The notes beneath the pieces are model-generated. The model was not told where the DNA came from and searched no databases. It saw only the letters and a program-made list of their open reading frames with translations. Shown here piece by piece: positions 45,193-57,080 of a stretch of DNA of 64,000 bases (its first letter is position 1; every line of letters begins with the position of its first letter). This stretch comes from Galaxea fascicularis (taxonomy: Eukaryota > Cnidaria > Anthozoa > Scleractinia > Euphylliidae). The stretch lies in the NCBI GenBank assembly GCA_948470475.1, contig OX419339.1:21477282-21541281 (forward strand), in the 5' to 3' direction. The translations under genes and the position numbers were made by a program.

Positions 45193-45484
45193 GGCCCGGT
45201 TGTTCGAATTAACAAATCGAATGTGGTTTAGCCTTAGCTGCGCCTCGTGAGTCCACAACATTTTGACCACTGTGATGACGCATACTCGTTGTCGATAAGA
45301 GTACAGACAACGCTAAACCACATTCGATTTGTTAATTCGCTGCTTTTTTGTTTTTCAGGATTGACTTTCCCTAATCTAAAATTTTGCAGAATATCGGCAT
45401 TGAACAACGTCTGGGGACATAGAAATAACCTTGATTAATTTTTAATCCTGGATAAGCGTTAATCGAATTTCGAACAACCGGGCC
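45193..45484. mobile_element. 292-bp nested inverted-repeat element
   Basis: The outer ends ggcccggttgttcgaa and ttcgaacaaccgggcc are perfect inverted repeats. A second inverted pair lies inside: ttaacaaatcgaatgtggtt with tagc at about 45209-45233, and its complement at about 45312-45336. The outer and inner pairs enclose unequal spacers, so one element may have inserted within another. No clear target duplication was seen. Confidence 0.65.
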
Positions 45485-45762
45485 CAGGTTTAGACGACTT
45501 TATAGATGATGTTTTCGCTACCGTCACCGTCGTGGTATCTTTTGGTAAAATCATATTTCAACTTCTAAAAATGATGGGGAGGAGGGCGGGGACTGTTCAT
45601 CCGATCGGCCACTTGTTTTAAACTTCATTTTCAATCGATGCCAGCTAATTTTGTTTTAAACTCTCGTTTGCGCCATCGGTCCTTGAAAGGGCATATAATT
45701 CATGGTAGGACACCATATAGTCGCCCATATCTGTATTTTCAATACATTACCCGATTCTACAT

Positions 45763-48700
45763 TTATTTGGGTTCATATACCCCATTTCACGTTCATTTGG
45801 GTTCATACACCCCATTTCACATTCATTTGGGTTCATACACCTCATTTCACGTTCATTTGGGTTCATATACCCCATTTTACCTTCATTTGGGTTCATACAC
45901 CCCATTCTACCTTCATTTGGGTTCATATACCCCATTTCACGTTCATTTGGGTTCATATACCCCATTCTACCTTCATTTGGGTTCATATACCCCATTCTAC
46001 CTTCATTTGGGTTCATATACCCCATTTCACGTTCATTTGGGTTCATATATCCCATTCTACCTTCATTTGGGTTCATACACCCCATTCTACCTTCATTTGG
46101 GTTCATACACCCCATTTCACGTTCATTTGGGTTCATATACCCCATTTCACGTTCATTTGGGTTCATATACCCCATTTCACGTTCATTTGGGTTCATATAT
46201 CCCATTCTATCTTCATTTGGATTCATACACCCCATTCTACCTTCATTTGGGTTCATACACCCCATTTCACGTTCATTTGGGTTCATATACCCCATTCTAC
46301 CTTCATTTGGGTTCATATACCCCATTTCACGTTCATTTGGGTTCATATACCCCATTCTACCTTCATTTGGATTCATACACCCCATTTCACGTTCATTTGC
46401 GTTCATATATCCCATTCTATCTTCATTTGGATTCATACACCCCATTCTACCTTCATTTGGGTTCATACACCCCATTTCATGTTCATTTGGGTTCATATAA
46501 CCCATTTCACGTTCATTTTGGTTCATATACCCCATTCTACCTTCATTTGGGTACATATACCCCATTCTACCTTCATTTGGGTTCATATACCCCATTCTAC
46601 CTTCATTTGGGTTCATATACCCCATTCTACCTTCATTTGGGTTCATATACCCCATTCTACCTTCATTTGGGTTCATATACCCCATTACACGTTCATTTGG
46701 GTTCATATACCCCATTCTACCTTCATTTGGGTTCATACACCCCATTCTACCTTCATTTGGGGTCATACACCTTATTTCAAGTTCATTTGGGTTCATATAC
46801 CCCATTTCACCTTCATTTGGGTTCATATACCCCATTCTACCTTCATTTGGATTCATACACCCCATTCTACCTTCATTTGCGTTCATACACCCCATTTCAC
46901 GTTCATTTGGGTTCATATACCCCCTTTTTACGTTCATTTGGGTTCATATACCCCATTTCTCGTTCATTTGGGTTCATATACCCCATTCTACCTTCATTTG
47001 GGTTCATACACCCCATTCTATCTTCATTTCGGTTCATACACCCCATTCTACCTTCATTTGGGTTCATACACCCCATTTCAAGTTCATTTGGGTTCATACA
47101 CCCCATTTCACGTTCATGTTGGTTCATATACCCCATTTCACGTTCATTTGGATTCATATACCCCATTCTACCTTCATTTGGGTTTATACACCCCATTCTA
47201 CCTTCATTTGGGTTCATACACCTCATTTCACGTTCATTTGGGTTCATATATCCCATTTTACCTTCATTTGGGTTCATATACCCCATTACACGTTCATTTG
47301 GGTTCATATACCCCATTTTACCTTCATTTGGGTTCATATACCCCATTCTACCTTCATTTGGATTCATACACCCCATTCTACCTTCATTTGCGTTCATACA
47401 CCCCATTTCACGTTCATTTGGGTTCATATACCCCCTTTTTACGTTCATTTGGGTTCATATACCCCATTTCTCGTTCATTTGGGTTCATATACCCCATTCT
47501 ATCTTCATTTCGGTTCATACACCCCATTCTACCTTCATTTGGGTTCATACACCCCATTTCACGTTCATTTGGGTTCATATACCCCATTCTACCTTCATTT
47601 GGGTTCATATACCCCATTTCACGTTCATTTGGGTTCATATACCCCATTCTACCTTCATTTGGGTTCATACACCCCATTCTACCTTCATTTGGGTTCATAC
47701 ACCCCATTCTACCTTCATTTGGGTTCATATACCCCATTCTACCTTCATTTGGGTTCATACACCCCATTCTACCTTCATTTGGGTTCATACACCCCATTCT
47801 ACCTTCATTTGGGTTCATATACCCCATTCTACCTTCATTTGGGTTCATACACCCCATTCTACCTTCATTTGGGTTCATATACCCCATTCTACCTTCATTT
47901 GGGTTCATACACCCCATTCTACCTTCATTTGGGTTCATATACCCCATTCTACCTTCATTTGGATTTATACACCCCATTCTACCTTCATTTGGGTTCATAT
48001 ACCCCATTTCACGTTCATTTGGGTTCATATACCCCATTCTACCTTCATTTGGATTCATATACCCCATTCTACCTTCATTTGGATTTATACACCCCATTCT
48101 ACCTTCATTTGGGTTTATACACCCCATTTCACGTTCATTTGGGTTCATATACCCCATTCTACCTTCATTTGGATTTATACACCCCATTCTACCTTCATTT
48201 TCGTTCATACACCCCATTTCACGTTCATTTGGGTTCATATACCCCATTCTACCTTCATTTGGGTTCATACACCCCATTCTACCTTCATTTGGGTTCATAC
48301 ACCCCATTTCACGTTCATTTGGGTTCATATACCCCCTTTTTACGTTCATTTGGGTTCATATACCCCATTTCTCGTTCATTTGGGTTCATATACCCCATTC
48401 TATCTTCATTTCGGTTCATACACCCCATTCTACCTTCATTTGGGTTCATACACCCCATTTCACGTTCATTTGGGTTCATATACCTCATTTCACGTTCATT
48501 TGGGTTCATACACCCCATTTCAAGTTCATTTGGGTTCATACACCCCATTTCACGTTCATGTTGGTTCATATACCCCATTTCACGTTCATTTGGATTCATA
48601 TACCCCATTCTACCTTCATTTGGGTTTATACACCCCCTTCTTCCTTCATTTGGATTCATACACCCCATTTCACGTTCATTTGGGTTCATATACCCCATTC

Positions 48701-49580
48701 TACCTTCATTTGGGTTCATACACCCCATTCTACCTTTATTTGGGTTCATATACCCCATGTCACGTTCATTTGGGTTCACATACCTCGTTCTACCTTCATT
48801 TGGGTTCATACATCCCATTCTACTCTGATTTGGGATCATACACCCCATTTCACGTTCATGTGGGTTCATACACCCCATTTCACGTTCATTTGGGTTCATA
48901 TACCCCGTTTCACGTTCATTTGGATTCATATACCCCATTCTACCTTCATTTTGGTTTATACACCCCATTCTACCTTCATTTGGGTTCATATACCCCATTT
49001 CACGTTCATTTGGGTTCATATACCCCATTCTACCTTCATTTGGGTTCATACACCCCATTCTACCTTTATTTGGGTTCATATACCCCATTTCACGTTCATT
49101 TGGGTTCATGTACCTCGTTCTACCTTCATTTGGGTTCATACACCCCATTCTACTCTGATTTGGGATCATACACCCCATTTCACGTTCATGTGGGTTCATA
49201 TACCCCATTCTACCTTCATTTGGGTTCATATACCCCATTCTACCTTCATTTGGCTTTATACACCCCATTACACGTTCATTTGGGTTAATACACCCCATTC
49301 TACCTCTATTTGGGTTCATATACCCCGTTTCACGTTCATTTGGGTTCATATACCCCATTCTACCTTCATTTGGGTTCATACACCCGATTTCACGTTCATT
49401 TGTGTTCATATACCCCATTCTACCTTCATTTGGAGTCATATACCCCATTCTACCTTCATTTGGGTTCATATACCCGATTTCACGTTCATGTGGGTTCATA
49501 TACCCCATTTTACGTTGATGTGGAATCATATACTCCATTCTACCTTCATTTGGGTTCATACACCCCATTTCACGTTCATT
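45763..49580 (+). repeat. 30-bp minisatellite array, about 127 units
   Basis: The consensus unit is cattctaccttcatttggg followed by ttcatatacc. Two positions vary systematically: tctacc or ttcacg in the first half, and atatac or atacac in the second. Thirty is a multiple of three and the unit lacks stops in most frames, so frames stay open for over 1200 codons on the plus strand (reading TFIWVHIPHS) and up to 417 on the minus strand (reading MNPNEGRMGY). Three 31-base units with ccccctttttacg (near 46920, 47431 and 48332) shift the frame and sit in recurring higher-order blocks. The uniformity and lack of flanking gene structure argue for non-coding satellite DNA. Confidence 0.95.
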
Positions 49581-49587
49581 TTACCAG

Positions 49588-50347
49588 GACTTTACAATTT
49601 GTACGAAATAAACATAAAATGTTGAATAAAATTTGCTTGAGTTTTCTTTTAAACACATTTTTTGAAACATTTCTTAAAGCTAGGAGTATTTCATTCTACA
49701 CTTTTACTTCTACTCGAGAGAAGGAATTTGCCTGAACGGATAATCTAGAAGATTTGGTATAGGAGTTATTAGAGGCAGAAGAACATGTATTGTAAGAATG
49801 AACATTAGACATATCTTGAAATAGATCTTGAATATTAGACGGAGCTGTTCTGCTTCGAACGTCAAACATTAGATTAGCTATAGATTTATAATACAGGTAT
49901 TATAGCAGTAAGATATAAGCGTCAACAAATAAAGGAATTGCATGCTAATTATGAAAAATAATAGATGTAAAACGAAGAGCTCGTTTCTACAACTTTAGAA
50001 GTTTGTCAAGATAAGATTTACAAGCCTGACCCCATACTGTCAGACCGTATGTTAAATAACGAGCTATAAGAGCTCGGTATATATTTAAGAGGGTATAGCG
50101 TTGGCAGAGTGTCCGGTAATTTTGCGATTAATCCTACGGTTCTACTTACGTTAATGGTTATATGCTCAATATGGTGTTTCCAAGACAAATTTTTATCAAT
50201 TAAAATCCCGAGATATTTGACATAATCTTTGTGCTCCATAGCCATCTTCTTGTTCAGTTCGTTATCAAATATCACGAGTTTGGGTTGATAAGTAAGTTTT
50301 CTTTGAACAGGGCAAAAAGTAACGAAATTACTTTCTTTAATATTCAT
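49588..50347 (-). mobile_element. LINE RT fragment next to the minisatellite
   Basis: On the minus strand 50018-50347 reads NIKESNFVTFCPVQRKLTY, EYVKYLG-like DYVKYLGILIDKNLSWKHHI and VSRTVGLIAKL. This is the region after the catalytic core in a non-LTR RT. Below 50018 the frame continues with several stops (SYLDKLLKL, SNVHSYNT) to the end near 49600, immediately beside the last minisatellite unit. The copy is 5' truncated and inactive. Confidence 0.75.
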
Positions 50348-50507
50348 GCAAGGTCAATTTATTTGCGGTTAAAGAAAAACTAAGTTACATCAAACAGCCT
50401 GCGAAATTGAATAAGAGTAGATTTAAAGATTCTGTTGACGTTTTATACTAAATGGGAGGCTATTCCACAGTTTTAGAGCAATAAACAAAACCGCGCGCAC
50501 CCCGTTA

Positions 50508-50885
50508 GTGGGGACCTTAAGCAATGGAGACTTTAAGCAGCGACGAAGGCGACGGCAACGAAAACGTTATATTTTAAAATATAACTTCTCGTCTCTGTAA
50601 CTCTTTCTCTATTATTGAAAGTTGTTTAACTTGGAAAATGCTGACAAACTGTCCAGGAACTGAATTATTATGACCGGCGTTAAAGCAAGGAAAAAGAAAG
50701 AGAACTTTACCGCCATGTGCTCGCGTTCTTGAGAAAACATAAAATTTGGTCATTTGACGTTGTTGTTTTGCAGATGACGGCAAAGAAATGTACAAAACTG
50801 TAAAACGCACGTGGAGAGCGATTGCTTTTGCTCATTAAGCCCATTGTTTTGTAGCTTTCCCGTTGCCGTTGCCGTCCTCATAATA
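50508..50885 (+). mobile_element. MITE copy 1 of 3 (GGGAGCTTAAGCAACGACG family)
   Basis: This copy starts with gcagcgacgaaggcgacggcaacg-like sequence and shares with copies 2 and 3 the blocks gaaatgtacaaaactgtaaaacgcac and gccgttgccgtcct. Its outermost terminal repeat is damaged on both sides. Plus orientation is assigned relative to copy 3. Confidence 0.7.
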
Positions 50886-51251
50886 GGGAGTTTTAGCAAC
50901 TAGGACGGCAACGGCAACGAGAACGCCACAAAACAATAGGCTTAATGAGCAAAAACAATCGCTCTGCACGTGCGTTTTACAGTTTTGTACATTTCTTTAC
51001 CGTCCTCTGCACAACAACAACGTGAAATGACCAAGTTTTATGTTTTCTCGAGAACGTGAGCGCATGACGGCAAAGTTTTCTTTCTTTTTCCTTGCTTTAA
51101 CGCCGTTCATAGTAATTTAGTTCCTGGACAGTTCGTCAGCATTTTCCAAGTTAAACAAATTTCAATAATTTCGAAAGCGTCACAGAAACAAGAAGTTATA
51201 TTTTGAAATGACGTTTTCGTTGCCGTCGCCGTCGTCGTTGCTAAAACTCCC
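50886..51251 (-). mobile_element. MITE copy 2 of 3, TA target site
   Basis: The ends gggagttttagcaac and gttgctaaaactccc are inverted, with TA on both sides (50884-50885 and 51252-51253). The interior matches copies 1 and 3 in reverse orientation. It has no coding capacity. Confidence 0.8.
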
Positions 51252-51256
51252 TAATA

Positions 51257-51626
51257 TGGAGCTTTAGCAGCGACGACGGTGACGGCAACGAAATCGTCAT
51301 TTCAAAATATATATTACTTCTCAATTTTCTAATTCTTTCGCAATTATCTCAACTTGTTTTACATGGAATTACTGCTGAGGAACTGTCTAGGGTCTAAATT
51401 TCTATGAACGGCGTTAAAATAAGAAGAAAGAAACAGAAATTTACCGTCATGCGCTCACGTTCTCGAGAAAACTTAAAATTTGGCCATTTCACGTTGTTGT
51501 TTTGCAGAGGACGGTAAGAAATGTACCAAAATGTAAAACGCACCTGCAGAGCATTGTTTTGGCTCAATAATCTCATTGTTTTGTGGCGTTCTCGTTGCCG
51601 TCGTCGTCGTCGTTGCTTAAGCTCCC
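51257..51626 (+). mobile_element. MITE copy 3 of 3
   Basis: This copy starts tggagctttagcagcgacga and ends cgttgcttaagctccc. The interior matches copy 1 in the same orientation. Only five bases separate it from copy 2. Confidence 0.78.
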
Positions 51627-51749
51627 TAGTGTTAAGCACTAGGAACAACAACAAAAAAAACACTGTATAAGCCGGAGAGCACGCAGAACTAACAACACGG
51701 CCGCCTGGGAAAGTACTGAAAATTGAACAATTCTGTAGAGAGACTGAAC

Positions 51750-53775
51750 ACTGCTAGGTGGACGGATAAATGTAGATGAACGTAAATGGACTGGAGATGA
51801 AGACAACTGGGGTTGAATAAATGCGGATGAAGGGAGATGAAGGCAACTGAGGTTGAATGAATGCAGATGAAGGGAGATGAAGACAACTGGGGTTGAATGA
51901 ATGCGGATGAAGGGAGATGAAGCAAACTGGGGTTGAATGAATGTGGATGAAGGCAACTGGGGTTTAATGAATGCGGATGAAGGCAACTGGGGTTTAATGA
52001 ATGTGGATTAAGGGAGATAAAGGCATCTGGGGTTGAATGAATGTGGATTAAGGGAGATAAAGGCAACTGGGGTTGAATGAATGTGGATTAAGGGAGATAA
52101 AGGCAACTGGGGTTGAATGAATGTGGATTAAGGGAGATAAAGGCAACTGGGGTTGAATGAATGCGGATGAAGGCAACTGGGGTTGAATGAATGCAGATGA
52201 AGGGAGATGAAGACAACTGGGGTTGAATGAATGCGGATGAAGGCAACTGGGGTTTAATGAATGCGGATGAAGGGAGATGAAGCAAACTGGGGTTGAATGA
52301 ATGTGGATGAAGGCAACTGGGGTTTAATGAATGCGGATGAAGGCAACTGGGGTTTAATGAATGTGGATTAAGGGAGATAAAGGCATCTGGGGTTGAATGA
52401 ATGTGGATTAAGGGAGATAAAGGCATCTGGGGTTGAATGAATGTGGATTAAGGGAGATAAAGGCAACTGGGGTTGAATGAATGTGGATTAAGGGAGATAA
52501 AGGCAAGGCTGGGGTTGAATGAATGCGGATGAAGGCAACTGGGGTTGAATGAATGTGGATGAAGGGAGATAAAGGTATCTGGGGTTGAATGAATGTGGAT
52601 GAAGGGAGATGAAGCAAACTGGGGTTGAATGAATGCGAATGAAGGGAGATGAAGGCAACTGGGGGTGAATGAATGCGAATGAACATATATGAAGGCAACT
52701 GGGGTTGAATGAATGTGGATGAAGGGATATGACGGCAACTGGGGTTGAATGAATGCGAATGAAGGGAGATGAAGGCAACTGGGGGTGAATGAATGCGAAT
52801 GAACGTATATGACGGCAACTGGGGTTGAATGAATGTGGATGAAGGGAGATGACGGCAACTGGGGTTGAATGAATGCGGATGAATGTATATGAAGGCAACT
52901 GGGGTTGAATGAATACGGATGAAGGGAGATAAAGGCAACTGGGGTTGAATGAATGTGGATGAAGGGAGATGAAGGCAACTGGGGTTGAATGAATGTGGAT
53001 GAAGGGAGATAAAGGCAACTGGGGTTGAATGAATGTGGATGAAGGGAGATGAAGGCAACTGGGGTTGAATGAATGCGGATGAACGGAGATAAAGGCAACT
53101 GGGGTTGAATGAATGCGAATGAACGTATATGAAGGCAACTTGGGTTGAATGAATGCAGATGAAGGCAACTGGTGTTGAATGAATGTGGATGAAGGGAGAT
53201 GAAGGCAAGGCTGGGGTTGAATGAATGCAGATGAAGGCAACTGGGGTTGAATGAATGTGGATGAAGGGAGATGAAGGCAACTGGGGTTGAATGAATGCGA
53301 ATGAAGGGAGATGAAGCAAACGGGGGTTGAATGAATGTGGATGAAGGTAGATGAAGGCAACCGGGGTTGAATGAATGCGAATGAACGTATATGAAGGCAA
53401 CTGGGGACGAATGAATGTGGATGAAGGGAGATAAAGGGATCTGGGGTTGAATGAATGCGGATGAAGGGAGATAAAGGGATCTGGGGTTGAATGAATGCGA
53501 ATGAACGTATCTGAAGGCAACTGGGGTTGAATGAATGTGGATGAATGGAGATAAAGGCATCTGGGGTTCAATGAATGCGGATGAAGGGAGATAAAGGCAT
53601 CTGGGGTGGAATGAATGTGGATGAAGGGAGATAAAGGCAACTGGGGTTGAATGAATGCAAATGAATGTATATGAAGGCAACTGGGGTTGAATGAATACGG
53701 ATGAACGTATATGAAGGCAACTGGGGATGAATGAATGTGGATGAAGGGAGATGAAGCCAACTGGGGTTGAATGAA
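51750..53775 (+). repeat. 40-bp minisatellite array with 30-bp variants
   Basis: The full unit is ggcaactggggttgaatgaa followed by tgcggatgaagggagatgaa (40 bases). Shorter 30-base units lack the gggagatgaa part. Forty is not a multiple of three, so each frame cycles through all three phases every 120 bases. The unit is free of stops in all three minus-strand phases, giving minus-strand frames up to 679 codons. Blocks of about 360 bases recur (51910-52066 against 52272-52430). It joins the 30-bp array at about 53775. Confidence 0.93.
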
Positions 53776-55250
53776 TGAACGTGAAATGGGGTGTATAAAC
53801 CCAAATGAAGGTAGAATGGGGTATATGAACCCTAATGAAGGTAGAATGGGGTGTATGAAGCCAAATGAACGTAAAATGGGGTATATGAACCCAAATGAAG
53901 GTAGAATGGGAACCCAAATGAACGTGAAATGGGGTGTATGAACCCAAATGAAGGTAGAATGGGGTATATGAACCCAAATGAAGGTGAAATGGGGTATATG
54001 AACCCAAATGAAGGTAGAATGGGGTATATGAACCCAAATGAAGGTGAAATGGGGTATATGAACCCAAATGAACGTGAAATGGGGTGTATGAACCCAAATG
54101 AAGGTAGAATGGGGTATATGAACCCAAATGAACGAGAAATGGGGTATATGAACCCAAATGAACGTGAAATGGAGTATATGAACCCAAATGAAGGTGAAAT
54201 GGGGTGTATGAACCCAAATGAAGGTAGAATGGGGTATATGAACTCAAATGAAGGTAGAATGGGGTATATGAACCCACATGAACGTGAAATGGGGTGTATG
54301 AACCCAAATGAAGGTAGAATGGGGTGTATGAACCCAAATGAACGTGAAATGGGGTGTATAAACCCAAATGAAGGTAGAATGGGGTATATGAACCCAAATG
54401 AGGGTAGAATGGGGTATATGAACCCACATGAACGTGAAATGGGGTGTATGAACCCAAATCAGGGTAGAATGGGGTGTATGAACCCAAATTAAGGTAGAAT
54501 GGGGTCTATGAACCCAAATGAACGTGAAATGGGGTGCATGAACCCAAATGAACGTGAAATGGGGTATATGAACCCAAATGAAGGTAGAATGGGGTATATG
54601 AACCCAAATGAACGTGAAATGGGGTATATGAACTCAAATGAAGGTAGAATGGGGTATATGAACCCAAATGAACGTGAAATGGGGTGCATGAAACCAAATG
54701 AAGGTAGAATGGGGTATATGAACCCAAATGAAGGTAGAATGGGGTATATGAACCCAAATGAACGTGAAATGGGGTGTATGAACCCAAATGAAGGTAGAAT
54801 GGGGTATATGAACCCAAATGAAGGTAGAATGGGGTATATGAACCCAAATGAACGTGAAATGGGGTATATGAACCCAAATGAAGGTAGAATGGGGTGTATG
54901 AACCCAAATGAAGGTAGAATGGGGTATATGAACCCAAATGAACGTGAAATGGGGTATATGAACCCAAATGAAGGTAGAATGGGGTATATGAACCCAAATG
55001 AAGGTAGAATGGGGTATATGAACGCAAATGAAGGTAGAATGGGGTATATGAACCCAAATGAAGGTGAAATGGGGTATATGAACCCAAATGAAGGTAGAAT
55101 GGGGTATATGAACCCAAATGAAGGTAGAATGGGGTATATGAACCCAAATGAAGGTGAAATGGGGTATATGAACCCAAATGAACGTGAAATGGGGTATATG
55201 AACCCAAATGAATGTAGAGTGGGGTATATGAACCTAAATAAAGGTGGAAT
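53776..55250 (-). repeat. 30-bp minisatellite array, inverted, about 49 units
   Basis: Same unit as at 45763-49580 but reverse complemented (aacccaaatgaaggtagaatggggtatatg read in two halves). Variants gtagaa/gtgaaa and tatatg/tgtatg mirror those of the left array. One unit near 53905 is truncated. The array ends in the shared terminal sequence of the 9.6-kb structure. Confidence 0.95.
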
Positions 55251-55536
55251 CGGGTAATGTATTGAAAAGACACATATGGGCGACTATATGGTGTCCTACC
55301 ATGAATTATATGATGGACCCATGAGGCGTACCTCTGCAGCCCGTGGAGGGAGGGTGCGGACGCACCCGTCGCACATCCCTCCCTACGGGGCTGACAGGTA
55401 CCACAGCTATGAGGCTACTACATTTACCTACCATAGGCACTGCAGAGCTCCTAGATCTAGAACTACTACAGCTAAAACGGGAATGATGGGTACAGCAAGA
55501 GACTCAGATGGGTAGGGCTCGGAACATAATGGTTTA

Positions 55537-57080
55537 CTATGCCTGCCTATATGTAGCAATATTTAATCCTTGTTGATTTATATTTGATTTAAACTTATTT
55601 TCTTTTAAATTTAAACTTCATGTCCAAAATGTATTTAAATTTAAAATGAAATTCAATTTAAATTTAAACAAATTCAAATTTAAATTTAAACAATTTTTTT
55701 CATTTTATCTTGCTTTTCATTTAAGTTTAAACATTTAAAATTATTTTAAACCTTACTGCAATATATTTTTTTAAATTGCTTAAGTTTGATTTAATCCTTT
55801 TTATTCATTTAAATTTAAACTTTCCAAATTTTATTAAAACTTACGAATTTGTACTTGATTTAAACTTCGAAATTCTATTTAATCTTCCTGGGACGAGCTC
55901 GGCCAGGGTCACGCGTATAGCAGGGTCACAAGTTCATCATCGGCGGCCATTAGTTTTTCGATGTCTCGTCAGTAAATATAGACGACGAAGGCACCGGTAG
56001 AGTGTCCAAATTACTAAGCGAAGCATCCAGGCTTTTCCCTTCGTCCTACAGCCCTGCTGTGAATGCCAGTCGTTCAGCAGCGACGATCAATGAAACTCTC
56101 GGGTTCGCTTAGAGACTGCTTCGGGAAAGTACATGCACCGGCCTCCGTGGGCGACTGAACTGACAATAACATTTGCGACTGAGAGCGACATGTAAAAAGG
56201 GTTAACAGGCCTGCTCAAAACATCTGCAGTTTGCAGATGCACCGGTTCGCTTTAAGTAGGATGCCTTTTTGGGATTTTCCCTTGCGATATGAGATAATGG
56301 GGGCTCCTAAATAGTAGACTACGAGTAGTCCCTACTTCGCTTTATAGTCCGACGTGCGTGACGCGAAAGAAAACTTTTTTTATTGCAGTTTTCTTTCGCG
56401 TCACGCACAATACTATTTAGGAGGCCTGTTAACACTTTTTACATGTCGCTCTCAGTCGCAAATGTTATTGTCAGTTCAGTCGCCCACGGAGGCCGGTGCA
56501 TGTACTTTCCCGAAGCAGTCTCTAAGCGAACCCGAGAGTTTCATTGATCGTCGCTGCTGAACGACTGGCATTCACAGCAGGGCTGTAGGACGAAGGGAAA
56601 AGCCTGGATGCTTCGCTTAGTAATTTGGACACTCTACCGGTGCCTTCGTCGTCTATATTTACTGACGAGACATCGAAAAACTAATGGCTACACGCGTGAC
56701 CCTGGCCGAGCTCGTCCCAGGAAGATTAAATAGAATTTCGAAGTTTAAATCAAATACAAATTCGTAAGTTTAAATAAAATTTGGAAAGTTTAAATTTAAA
56801 TGAATAAAAAGGATTAAATCAAACTTAAGCAATTTTAAAAAATATTGCAGTAAGGTTTAAAATAATTTTAAATGTTTAAATTTAAATGGAAAACAAGATA
56901 AAATAAAAAAAAATTGTTTAAATTTAAATTTGAATTTGTTTTAATTTAAATTGAATTTCAGTTTAAATTTAAATACATTTTGGACATGAAGTTTAAATTT
57001 AAAAGAAAATAAGATCAAATCAAATATAAATCAACAAGGATTAAATATTGCTACATATGGGCAGGCATAGTTTACACCGT
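55537..57080. mobile_element. 1.54-kb near-perfect foldback with TTTA target duplication
   Basis: The arms 55537 to about 56210 and about 56430-57080 are inverted copies of about 650 bases with very few differences. The terminal sequence is ctatgcctgcc, followed by atatgtagcaatatttaatc. TTTA flanks both ends (55533-55536 and 57081-57084). The outer part of each arm is rich in atttaaatttaaac tracts; the inner part is GC-balanced and carries unique-looking sequence. The centre is itself a hairpin (gcgtgacgcgaaagaaaact around 56357-56406). The left arm has about 100 extra bases near 56200-56305. No transposase is seen. It ends about 100 bases before the SERHL start codon. Confidence 0.85.

Larger units (their letters stand above)
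45692..55312. mobile_element. 9.6-kb structure with inverted ends made of minisatellite arrays
   Basis: The left end (45692 to about 45762, beginning catataattcatggtaggac) and the right end (about 55240-55312) are reverse complements with few changes. Each continues inward into the same 30-bp minisatellite, in opposite orientation: 45763-49580 at left and 53776-55250 at right. The middle holds a LINE fragment, three MITE copies and an unrelated-looking 40-bp array. Terminal inverted repeats made largely of short tandem units are the hallmark of Foldback-type elements described in Drosophila, so this is a candidate large foldback. No target duplication is visible outside the ends and no transposase is encoded, so an inverted duplication of a minisatellite locus is an equal alternative. 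Confidence 0.6.

Noticed and set aside
45763..49580. CRISPR array
   Set aside because: Units are contiguous with no unique spacers, and the DNA is clearly eukaryotic.
45638..49625. 1216- and 1307-codon plus-strand frames as genes
   Set aside because: They are products of a stop-free 30-bp repeat, overlap each other and minus-strand frames, and show no non-repetitive domain or splice structure.
52448..54487. 679-codon minus-strand frame as a gene
   Set aside because: It spans two different minisatellites and their junction; it is open only because both units lack stops.
55276..55515. 79-codon frame MGDYMVSYHELYDG
   Set aside because: It starts inside the terminal repeat of the 9.6-kb structure and resembles nothing I recognise. 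It could be a captured fragment, but there is no positive evidence.
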